This document shows positions 1-5,546 of a stretch of DNA of 15,331 nucleotides, piece after piece (the first letter of the stretch is position 1; every line of letters begins with the position of its first letter). Source of the stretch: Flavobacteriales bacterium CG18_big_fil_WC_8_21_14_2_50_32_9 (lineage in GTDB: Bacteria > Bacteroidota > Bacteroidia > Flavobacteriales_E > Vicingaceae); the NCBI GenBank assembly GCA_002770955.1, contig PCUH01000265.1, positions 1-15,331 of the forward strand. The letters run 5' to 3'. Position numbers and translations under genes: made by a program. The notes under the pieces were generated by a model. The model did not search any database. It had not been told where the DNA came from and saw only the letters and a list, made by a program, of their open reading frames with translations.

Positions 1-80
1 CCAATAAATACTAAACTGGCATCATTAAATTAAAAATCACATTTTATCTTATATTGTAATTTAAGTTTTTCAGCAAACCC

Positions 81-119
81 TAAATAAAAAAGAGAGCCGC
101 TTAGTAAAAGACTCTCCTT
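81..119 (-). terminator. intrinsic terminator of the haem-binding lipoprotein gene
   Basis: Read on the minus strand, a hairpin forms between 110-119 and 89-98. Its core is GAGAG/CTCTC, with flanking A-U and G-U pairs and an 11-nt loop. A U-rich run follows (complement of 81-88). It lies about 25 nt beyond the stop codon of the gene ending at 143, which is where a Rho-independent terminator is expected. The sequence from 1 to 80 shows no gene I can support. Confidence 0.75.
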
Positions 120-142
120 AAAAAAAAACTATTTGAAATTCT

Positions 143-1420
143 TTAGAATTTTAATTTTAAATTAGGTTTAATGGCATGTGCAATTGCTAAATTTTCGAAG
201 ATAGCAAATCCAAACATATACTCTTGTGTTACATTAAACTGAACATCATTTGTAATATCAGAAGTGGTAAGAGTTCTTGAAACTTCAACAACCCAACCTG
301 TACCATTATAATTTGCGTAAGTTGAAATATCACCTCTACTTCCAACAAATGGACCATCAGTATAAATACTTGGAAATCTTTTACTTCCTGTATTCATTTC
401 ATAACCACCAGTTGCTGGGTCAATTGTACCACCTGCATAAGTTAATACACCATTAGCATCTACAGCGGTAACAAGTTTTGCAGTACCATTAGAAATATCT
501 GCTGGGGTATAAATATAATTTGGTGTTAAAGAAATATATTTTGGAACAGTTACAGAGGTTGAAGTACCAGTAATAGTTAATGTTTGTTTATTATTATTAT
601 ACGCACCTGCTGTTTTTGCGTCACCACCTCTACCACCATTTTTCATTTCAGTTGCTGATGGGTTGTTAACATCAACAATAGCGATAATCCTTTGGTCATC
701 AAGTTGATTATTGGGTTGTGTTCTTACTCGTTTCCAGTGCCACATATCAACGCTTTCTCCTGCTTCGGCATAATGTTTTGTTGATGTATTGTATCCTACA
801 CCACTAGGAACAGCGTGGCAAGTGGAATAACATGTAGCTGAATTCCATGAAGCATTTGCTGTAGCTGTAGGCCATAAAAAAGCAAATTTATCTTCATAAA
901 ATTTATCAGTAACCGATGTAGCTATTTTATTTTGTTGTTTCCACAAATTGGTTGCGGTATCAAAATACCAGCTTTCTCTATCTTTACTATCTGTAGGATC
1001 ATCATACTCTACTAAAAAATAAATGTTAGTAGCATCACGCATCGAACGAATTGAAAAATTAAAAGATGTACCACTAAAAAGGATAAAATCTGAAATATTT
1101 GGAATAACGGCTGTTCCAACTAATTTTTGGCAATTTGCCCACGATGCATCAATTACTCCATCCATGGTTGGTGGCACAGTAACTGATTTAGATAAAAGTT
1201 CGGTGGAGCTTGTACCTGGCCCAGGAGGAGGTGTTGGAGTTGGAGTTGGATAAATACAAGAGCCATCATTTTCTTCTGCAGCTGAATTGTAGTTTAATGA
1301 TGTAGGATCTGTACAACCTCTAATTTTATCTTTTGAACAAGATGTAGGAGTTATCAAAATAATTCCCAATGCTGAAATCCCTAACATCATGGTTATGGAT
1401 TTTAATTTTTTTGTTTTCAT
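143..1420 (-). CDS. exported ethylbenzene-dehydrogenase-like haem-binding lipoprotein
   Basis: A 425-residue protein that I place in the EB_dh-like family (cytochrome c-552/DMSO-reductase-like haem-binding fold). Residues 1-28 form a signal peptide ending at C28. The lipobox is imperfect (Pro at -3), so lipidation is likely but not certain. Next come a Cys-flanked GCTDPTSLNYN...DGSC module (about 35-55), common in Bacteroidota exported proteins, and a Pro/Thr/Gly linker. The haem-binding region follows from about residue 75. Supporting motifs are CYSTCH at 197-202, MWHWK at 226-230 and a late GWVVEVSR segment; WHW and W-V-E-V-R motifs are typical of the family. The haem motif is CX3CH rather than the usual CXXCH. 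Such proteins are thought to carry haem in the periplasm or at the outer membrane, often as electron-transfer subunits, but no partner oxidoreductase gene is visible here, so the substrate and redox partner are unknown. It appears monocistronic, with its own terminator. The family call is firm; the haem type is inferred. Confidence 0.75.
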   Translation of the reverse strand: MKTKKLKSITMMLGISALGIILITPTSCSKDKIRGCTDPTSLNYNSAAEENDGSCIYPTPTPTPPPGPGTSSTELLSKSVTVPPTMDGVIDASWANCQKLVGTAVIPNISDFILFSGTSFNFSIRSMRDATNIYFLVEYDDPTDSKDRESWYFDTATNLWKQQNKIATSVTDKFYEDKFAFLWPTATANASWNSATCYSTCHAVPSGVGYNTSTKHYAEAGESVDMWHWKRVRTQPNNQLDDQRIIAIVDVNNPSATEMKNGGRGGDAKTAGAYNNNKQTLTITGTSTSVTVPKYISLTPNYIYTPADISNGTAKLVTAVDANGVLTYAGGTIDPATGGYEMNTGSKRFPSIYTDGPFVGSRGDISTYANYNGTGWVVEVSRTLTTSDITNDVQFNVTQEYMFGFAIFENLAIAHAIKPNLKLKF

Positions 1421-1506
1421 GATTTTTTTATTTTAGTTAATAATTATTTTATTTAGATTTCTCTTTGTTATCTTCAACAAAGGTGGTAAACTAATACACA
1501 TTTATA

Positions 1507-1572
1507 TATGACAATAAATAGGTAAATAATTGTTAAAAAACAACCTTTTTTATGACAATAAACAGGTAAACA
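1507..1572. repeat. pair of 22-bp direct repeats, possible operator
   Basis: The 22-mers at 1507-1528 and 1551-1572 match at 20 of 22 positions; both begin TATGACAATAAA and both differences are T to C. They lie 44 bp apart start to start, about four helical turns. A short TTGTT/AACAA inverted repeat sits between them. They are 87-152 bp upstream of the start of the minus-strand lipoprotein gene, a plausible position for a regulator binding in tandem. No consensus promoter could be assigned, so an operator role is inference. Confidence 0.4.
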
Positions 1573-1643
1573 CATTTAATAGCAAGGGTAATTTTTATTA
1601 TATGTATTTCCGTTTGCTTACCTAAATAAATTCCAATGATTTT

Positions 1644-1724
1644 GAAAATCAATTTGATTACCCCAAACCCTACCCTAAAGGGTAGTAAATTGATTTTCTT
1701 CACACCCTTTAGGGAAGGGGTAAA
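1644..1724. repeat. nested inverted-repeat element in intergenic region
   Basis: A perfect 12-bp inverted repeat (1644-1655 with 1687-1698) encloses a TACCC-TAAA-GGGTA hairpin at 1671-1684. A second related hairpin, CCC-TTTA-GGG, follows at about 1705-1714. The arms ACCCTAAAGGGT and ACCCTTTAGGG plus GGGGTA make the left and right halves imperfect inverted copies of each other. Compact hairpins of this type resemble the small dispersed intergenic repeats of Bacteroidota genomes. No coding potential was seen. Confidence 0.45.
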
Positions 1725-1868
1725 TGAAAAAAATCAATGACTAAAACATGAAAACAAACGAATAGACATTTTTGTGAGCTCGATATAAAAACCCATGTCA
1801 GAATTGACAAATTGGGTTGTGGACAGTGATAAAGTTTTGGTATTCTAAAACCTATACTTTTTTCTTAA

Positions 1869-2066
1869 TATACTCAAATCACTTAGCTTTTTGGGTAATT
1901 TGAGTAAACTATTTTGTTGGTATCAAAGCACGGCATCCAGCCAATGACTGGATGAGCGAGCTTTGTGTGTGGGTAAGTATAGCCATAGCTACGGTTTAAA
2001 ATTTTAACGCAGATAACGGCAAAAAGAGTAAGTCAAAAATTCGGAAAGCTAAGTGATTTGAGTATA
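1869..2066. mobile_element. MITE-like element with perfect 22-bp terminal inverted repeats
   Basis: The left end 1869-1890 and right end 2045-2066 are exact reverse complements over 22 bp (left end begins TATACTCAAATCAC). The 198-bp unit has no open reading frame of note. It contains a two-tier hairpin: CAAAGC 1924-1929 with GCTTTG 1960-1965, and CATCCAG 1934-1940 with CTGGATG 1948-1954. A third copy of the end motif (ATTTGAGTA, 1898-1906) can pair with the left end alone. CTTAA occurs directly outside the left end (1864-1868) and one base outside the right end (2068-2072), a possible target-site duplication. A non-autonomous transposable element fits best; a structured RNA is the alternative. 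No transposase is present. Confidence 0.5.
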
Positions 2067-2071
2067 ACTTA

Positions 2072-2117
2072 AGTTTGGTTTGGCTAAATAACTTCTGTAT
2101 ATTACCTAAACCAAACT
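2072..2117 (-). terminator. hairpin just downstream of gdhA, possible terminator
   Basis: AGTTTGGTTT (2072-2081) and AAACCAAACT (2108-2117) form a 10-bp stem starting 16 nt beyond the gdhA stop codon, read on the minus strand. The sequence after the stem is not clearly U-rich, so this may be an mRNA 3'-end stabiliser rather than a classic intrinsic terminator. Confidence 0.4.
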
Positions 2118-2132
2118 CAAATTAATGCTTCT

Positions 2133-3488
2133 TTAAACTATTCCTTGATCTATCATAGAATCAGCAACCTTTACAAATCCTGCAATGTTTGCTCCTTTAA
2201 AATAATCAATATAATCACCTTCTTTACCATATTTTACACATTCTTTATGAATGGAAACCATAATGCTTTTTAAACGCTCATCTACTTTTTTAGCAGACCA
2301 ATTACCATGCAATGCATTTTGACTCATTTCTAAACAAGATGTAGCAACACCACCAGCATTAGAAGCTTTTCCTGGAGAGTATAAAATTTTGCTTTTTATA
2401 ATTAATTTATAAGCTTCAGGTGTTGAAGGCATATTTGCAACTTCAACAATACATTGTACACCATTATCTAATAATTGTTGAGCACTTACCCCGTCTAACT
2501 CGTTTTGAGTAGCACAAGGCATAGCAATATCCACTTTTTGTTCCCAAGGGCGTTTGTTTGAAAAATAAGGCACTTTATATTTTTCAGCATACGGTTTAAT
2601 CATATCTGCATTTAGAGCTCTTAACTCCAACATATATTCTATTTTTTCTCCAGAAATACCGTCCTTGTCATAAATATACCCATCAGGACCAGAAAGCGTA
2701 ACAACTTTTCCACCAAGTTCGGCAGCTTTTTTAGCAACTCCCCAAGCCACATTTCCAAAACCTGAAACAGCAATGGTTTTTCCTTTAATATCCATTCCTT
2801 TTGTTGCTAACATCGATTGCAAAAAGTAAACTGCTCCATATCCAGTAGCTTCGGGTCGTAATCGAGAGCCTCCCCAATTAAAGCCTTTTCCAGTTAAAAC
2901 TCCTGTAAAATCACTTGTTAATCTTTTGTATTGACCAAACAAGTAACCTATTTCTCTTGCTCCAACACCAATATCACCTGCTGGAACATCTGTATTTTCA
3001 CCAATATGTCTGTATAATTCTATCATAAACGATTGACAAAATTTCATTACTTCATTGTCCGATTTTCCTCTTGGATCAAAATCAGAACCACCTTTACCTC
3101 CACCCATAGGCAAAGTTGTTAGTGCATTTTTAAATGTTTGTTCAAATCCTAAAAATTTAAGAATGGATAAGTTTACAGAAGGATGAAAACGCAACCCTCC
3201 TTTATAAGGTCCTATTGCAGAATTAAACTGAACACGATACCCTGTGTTTATTTGTATTTCTCCTTTATCATCTAACCATGATACTCTAAAAATAATTGTT
3301 CTTTCTGGTTCAACCATTCTATCTAAAATCTTAGCCTTTATGTATTTTGGATGGTTGGCAATAAAAGGAATAACTGATTCTGCAATTTCTTCAACTGCTT
3401 GAATAAATTCTGGTTCATGTGAATATTTTACTTTTACCCGATCCATAAAAGCTTTAATTTCCGCTTCGTGTTTTGACATGTTTGACAT
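2133..3488 (-). CDS. gdhA: glutamate dehydrogenase (hexameric, bacterial type)
   Basis: A 451-residue cytosolic enzyme that interconverts glutamate with 2-oxoglutarate and ammonium, linking amino-acid catabolism or nitrogen assimilation to the TCA cycle. The length is normal for the hexameric class. The substrate domain has NTGYRVQF, GPYKGGLRFHPSVN and PMGGGKGGSDFDPRG, with catalytic K132, followed by PAGDIGVGARE with catalytic D172. The dinucleotide domain starts with the SGFGNVAWG loop (F244) and has TLSGPDGYIYD (P268, D269) at the end of the second strand. These last two segments look like the NAD-dependent clostridial enzyme rather than NADP-dependent E. coli GdhA, so coenzyme preference should not be assumed from the gene name. 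Two Met codons lie at the start (residues 1 and 4); either could initiate. It is transcribed alone, with a -7-like element upstream at 3536-3543. Confidence 0.95.
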   Translation of the reverse strand: MSNMSKHEAEIKAFMDRVKVKYSHEPEFIQAVEEIAESVIPFIANHPKYIKAKILDRMVEPERTIIFRVSWLDDKGEIQINTGYRVQFNSAIGPYKGGLRFHPSVNLSILKFLGFEQTFKNALTTLPMGGGKGGSDFDPRGKSDNEVMKFCQSFMIELYRHIGENTDVPAGDIGVGAREIGYLFGQYKRLTSDFTGVLTGKGFNWGGSRLRPEATGYGAVYFLQSMLATKGMDIKGKTIAVSGFGNVAWGVAKKAAELGGKVVTLSGPDGYIYDKDGISGEKIEYMLELRALNADMIKPYAEKYKVPYFSNKRPWEQKVDIAMPCATQNELDGVSAQQLLDNGVQCIVEVANMPSTPEAYKLIIKSKILYSPGKASNAGGVATSCLEMSQNALHGNWSAKKVDERLKSIMVSIHKECVKYGKEGDYIDYFKGANIAGFVKVADSMIDQGIV

Positions 3489-3535
3489 AATCTGAAAATT
3501 TAAAAATTTAAACTCTTTTTTTTAAAATTAAAGGG

Positions 3536-3543
3536 CAAATGTA
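3536..3543 (-). promoter_or_regulatory. -7 promoter element TACATTTG for gdhA
   Basis: The minus strand reads TACATTTG, an exact match to the Bacteroidota -7 consensus TAnnTTTG, 47 nt upstream of the gdhA start. No convincing TTG-type -33 element lies at the right distance, so the call is tentative. Confidence 0.4.
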
Positions 3544-3717
3544 GGTATATTTAACACATGAGATAATTATTTGATGTGAAATTTATAGGCTTATAAAATA
3601 GGAAATAGAACCTCTTTTTTTAATCACTATTAATGAATTAATAATCAAAATTATACAACAATAACTAGTCATATTTTTTAATTATTTAGTTCAAATTTTC
3701 TCTTTGGTAATTATTAC

Positions 3718-3725
3718 TAAATTTG
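3718..3725 (+). promoter_or_regulatory. -7 promoter element TAAATTTG for the SDR gene
   Basis: Exact match to TAnnTTTG, with a near -33 element (TTTT at 3696-3699) 18 nt upstream. It would give a leader of roughly 100 nt before the ATG at 3829. Confidence 0.4.
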
Positions 3726-3828
3726 TGGTTATGAAATAGCCATGTTCCGAAGCACACAAAATGTGATGAAGATAAGTTGGCGTTCCGAATATCTCGGGAT
3801 GACCGATTTAATAAAATAAAATATACAT

Positions 3829-4629
3829 ATGAATTTATCTAACAAAGTTGTATGGGTAACTGGTGCATCATCAGGAATTGGAGAAGCTACTGTGTATGAA
3901 CTTGCAAAAAAAGATTGTAGAATTATTTTATCTGCTCGAAGAAAAGATGAATTAATTAGAATTCAAAAAAATGCAAATCTAACAGATGAAAACGCTCTTA
4001 TCTTGCCAATTGATTTAGAGGATTATTCTCAAGCAACCCATTGGGTGCAGCAGGTTGTTGCTAAATTTAATGGGATTGATGTATTAATAAACAATGGTGG
4101 AATTAGTCAAAAAAGTGAAGCATTAGCAACTTCCGAAACAGTGGAAAAGAAAATTATGGACATTAACTATTTTGGAAATGTTGCCCTAACAAAAGCCGTT
4201 TTACCTATTATGCAACAACAGAAAAATGGAAAAATAGTTGTTGTTACCAGTATTTTAGGCAAATTTGGACTACCTCAATTATCTACTTATGCAGCATCAA
4301 AACACGCTTTATATGGTTTTTACGAATCATTGCGTTTAGAATTAGTAAAAGACAACATTCATATTTTAATTGTATCTCCAGGGTTTATTAACACCAATGT
4401 TTCGTTAAATGCCATTGATGGAAACGGAAACAGTACCAACGAAAATAGTGATGCTCAACTCAATGGAATGAAAGCTACAACTTTTGCTAAAAAATTTGTT
4501 GCTGCTATTACTTCCAACAAAAAACATCAATATATTGGAAACAAAGAGTTGCTGTCTATTCCTTTTAAAACATTGTTTCCTTCGCTTTTTTATAAAATAA
4601 TGTTGAAAATGAGCAATAAAAATAAGTAA
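3829..4629 (+). CDS. short-chain dehydrogenase/reductase (SDR family)
   Basis: A 266-residue classical SDR oxidoreductase with a Rossmann fold. The cofactor loop TGASSGIG is at residues 11-18. NNGG at 88-91 stands in for the usual NNAG, and the catalytic set includes S141, Y154 and K158 (YAASK). Length and motif spacing are typical. The sequence resembles the DHRS7-like branch: after the substrate loop (SPGFINTNVS) the C-terminal tail is hydrophobic and then basic, and may touch the membrane. The substrate cannot be deduced. The L,D-transpeptidase gene starts 20 bp after its stop on the same strand, so the two may be co-transcribed, although their functions are not obviously linked. Confidence 0.9.
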   Translation: MNLSNKVVWVTGASSGIGEATVYELAKKDCRIILSARRKDELIRIQKNANLTDENALILPIDLEDYSQATHWVQQVVAKFNGIDVLINNGGISQKSEALATSETVEKKIMDINYFGNVALTKAVLPIMQQQKNGKIVVVTSILGKFGLPQLSTYAASKHALYGFYESLRLELVKDNIHILIVSPGFINTNVSLNAIDGNGNSTNENSDAQLNGMKATTFAKKFVAAITSNKKHQYIGNKELLSIPFKTLFPSLFYKIMLKMSNKNK

Positions 4630-4634
4630 AATTC

Positions 4635-4642
4635 TATTTTTG
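4635..4642 (+). promoter_or_regulatory. possible -7 element TATTTTTG close to the L,D-transpeptidase start
   Basis: Exact TAnnTTTG match ending 7 nt before the ATG at 4650. If used, transcription would start at or within a few bases of the start codon, giving an essentially leaderless mRNA. No -33 element is present at the usual spacing, so a chance match in AT-rich DNA is possible. Confidence 0.3.
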
Positions 4643-4649
4643 TTTTTTA

Positions 4650-5348
4650 ATGTTCACATTTCACTTAAACATAAAACTTTATAAAGTACTACTGATTTTG
4701 TTGGTAGGATTGTTTTCCTGTAAATCGTCCAAAAAAATTGTTGAGCCTACCCAAAAAGCAGAAGTACAAATAGAAATTCCTGAACCTGTAGAAACAGAAA
4801 CTACTTTTGATTTAGGTGCGTTTCTTTCCGAATATTTAAATCTAAAATATCCTGATAAAGATTTTAGCTCTTTTTTATTTATTTCTGTTAAACATCAACA
4901 AATGTATTTAATTGAAAAAGATTCCATAATCAAAAAATATACAGTTTCAACCGCTAAAAAAGGAGTTGGCAATGAATTACACAGTTTAAAAACACCTTTA
5001 GGCTTACACAATATCAAAAGAAAAATTGGAGACAATGTTCCGTTGGGTGGAATTTTAGAAGCTCGGGTTTATAATGGAAGTATGGCAACTATTTATGAAG
5101 ACAAAACCAAAGCAGATGGCGATTATGTTACAACTCGCATTCTATGGCTTGACGGAGAAGAAGTTGGCATAAACAAAGGGAGGAATATTGATTCTTACAA
5201 TCGTTTTATTTACATTCATGGAACACCCGAAGAAGGGTATATAGGAGAACCTGTTTCTCATGGTTGTATAAGAATGAAAAACGCTGATGTAATAGAATTG
5301 TATGATTTGGTTGACGAAGGTACGCCTGTTTTAATTTTAGGGAAGTAA
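4650..5348 (+). CDS. L,D-transpeptidase (YkuD domain) lipoprotein
   Basis: A 232-residue cell-envelope enzyme. A hydrophobic signal segment ends in the lipobox LFSC with C24 as the lipidated residue, so the protein is probably anchored on the periplasmic side of a membrane. The YkuD catalytic domain fills about residues 60-231. H190 (YIHGTP) and the signature SHGCIRM with H204 and nucleophile C206 are intact. Enzymes of this family form 3-3 cross-links in peptidoglycan or attach proteins to it; which applies here cannot be seen. The start at 4650 is the only ATG upstream of the lipobox that gives a sensible signal peptide. After the stop the sequence enters a degenerate repeat region, with no clear terminator. 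Confidence 0.92.
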   Translation: MFTFHLNIKLYKVLLILLVGLFSCKSSKKIVEPTQKAEVQIEIPEPVETETTFDLGAFLSEYLNLKYPDKDFSSFLFISVKHQQMYLIEKDSIIKKYTVSTAKKGVGNELHSLKTPLGLHNIKRKIGDNVPLGGILEARVYNGSMATIYEDKTKADGDYVTTRILWLDGEEVGINKGRNIDSYNRFIYIHGTPEEGYIGEPVSHGCIRMKNADVIELYDLVDEGTPVLILGK

Positions 5349-5358
5349 CCTAGGTAAG

Positions 5359-5411
5359 TACTTAGGAGTGCCTTGAGTAGTTAGTAGTTGGGAGTTAAAA
5401 CTACTTAGGAG
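5359..5411. repeat. degenerate TACTTAGGAGT-type repeat, left copy
   Basis: This 53-bp stretch contains TACTTAG twice (5359, 5402) plus variants such as TAGTTAG, and GTGCCTTGAGTA. It aligns with 11042-11093 with only about six differences, so the two intergenic regions flanking the secreted-protein block share an origin. It looks like low-complexity intergenic repeat DNA. Confidence 0.6.
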
Positions 5412-5432
5412 TTGAAAGTTTCAAAAAAAAAA

Positions 5433-5464
5433 TTTGCACAATTCAAAAAAATGTTTTATATTTG
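5433..5464 (+). promoter_or_regulatory. Bacteroidota-type promoter upstream of the phase-variable gene
   Basis: A -33 element TTTG (5433-5436) is followed after 20 nt by TATATTTG (5457-5464), an exact TAnnTTTG -7 element. Transcription should begin around 5469-5472, leaving about 20 nt of leader before the ATG at 5491. The spacer holds an A7 run (5445-5451), and an A10 run (5423-5432) lies directly upstream of the -33 element. Confidence 0.7.
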
Positions 5465-5490
5465 CTTAGTTAATCTTTAAACTACTGATT

Positions 5491-5538
5491 ATGAAACTTT
5501 CAACTTTCAACTTTCAACTTTCAACTTTTCAACTCTAA
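5491..5538 (+). other. 15-codon reading frame: probable native start, out of frame here
   Basis: The first ATG after the promoter reads MKLSTFNFQLSTFQL and then stops at TAA (5536-5538). Its distance to the in-frame ATG at 5547 is 56 nt, two more than a multiple of three. One extra heptamer would make it 63 nt and fuse this start to the downstream coding sequence; loss of two heptamers (42 nt) would also do so. This is probably the real start of the downstream gene in its ON state, seen here OFF. Confidence 0.6.
5497..5532 (+). repeat. heptanucleotide tandem repeat (CTTTCAA)n in signal-peptide region
   Basis: Four perfect CTTTCAA units (5497-5524) are followed by one unit with an extra T (5525-5532). 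The tract starts six bases after the ATG at 5491. Seven is not a multiple of three, so each gain or loss of a unit by polymerase slippage changes the reading frame of whatever starts at 5491. Confidence 0.9.
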
Positions 5539-5546
5539 CTCTTAGT

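Larger units (their letters stand above)
3489..3828. other. divergent intergenic region between gdhA and the SDR gene
   Basis: This 340-bp stretch has no supported gene. It carries candidate -7 elements for both divergent genes (3536-3543 minus, 3718-3725 plus). From 3741 to 3806 it is distinctly less AT-rich and contains GTTCCGAA twice (3744-3751, 3782-3789), followed by ATCTCGGGATGACCG. That segment resembles a fragment of a dispersed intergenic repeat, but only a genome comparison would show this. Confidence 0.4.

Noticed and set aside
1023..1253. 76-codon plus-strand frame opposite the haem lipoprotein gene
   Set aside because: It is antisense to a well-supported gene, ends in a Pro/Gly/Val run that mirrors the linker codons, and has no domain or promoter.
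1869..2066. Complete insertion sequence
   Set aside because: There is no transposase frame within the 198 bp; at most it is a non-autonomous element.
5359..5411. Spaced repeats suggestive of a CRISPR array (also at 11032-11110)
   Set aside because: The units are short, degenerate and irregularly spaced, with no spacers of uniform length and no cas genes nearby.
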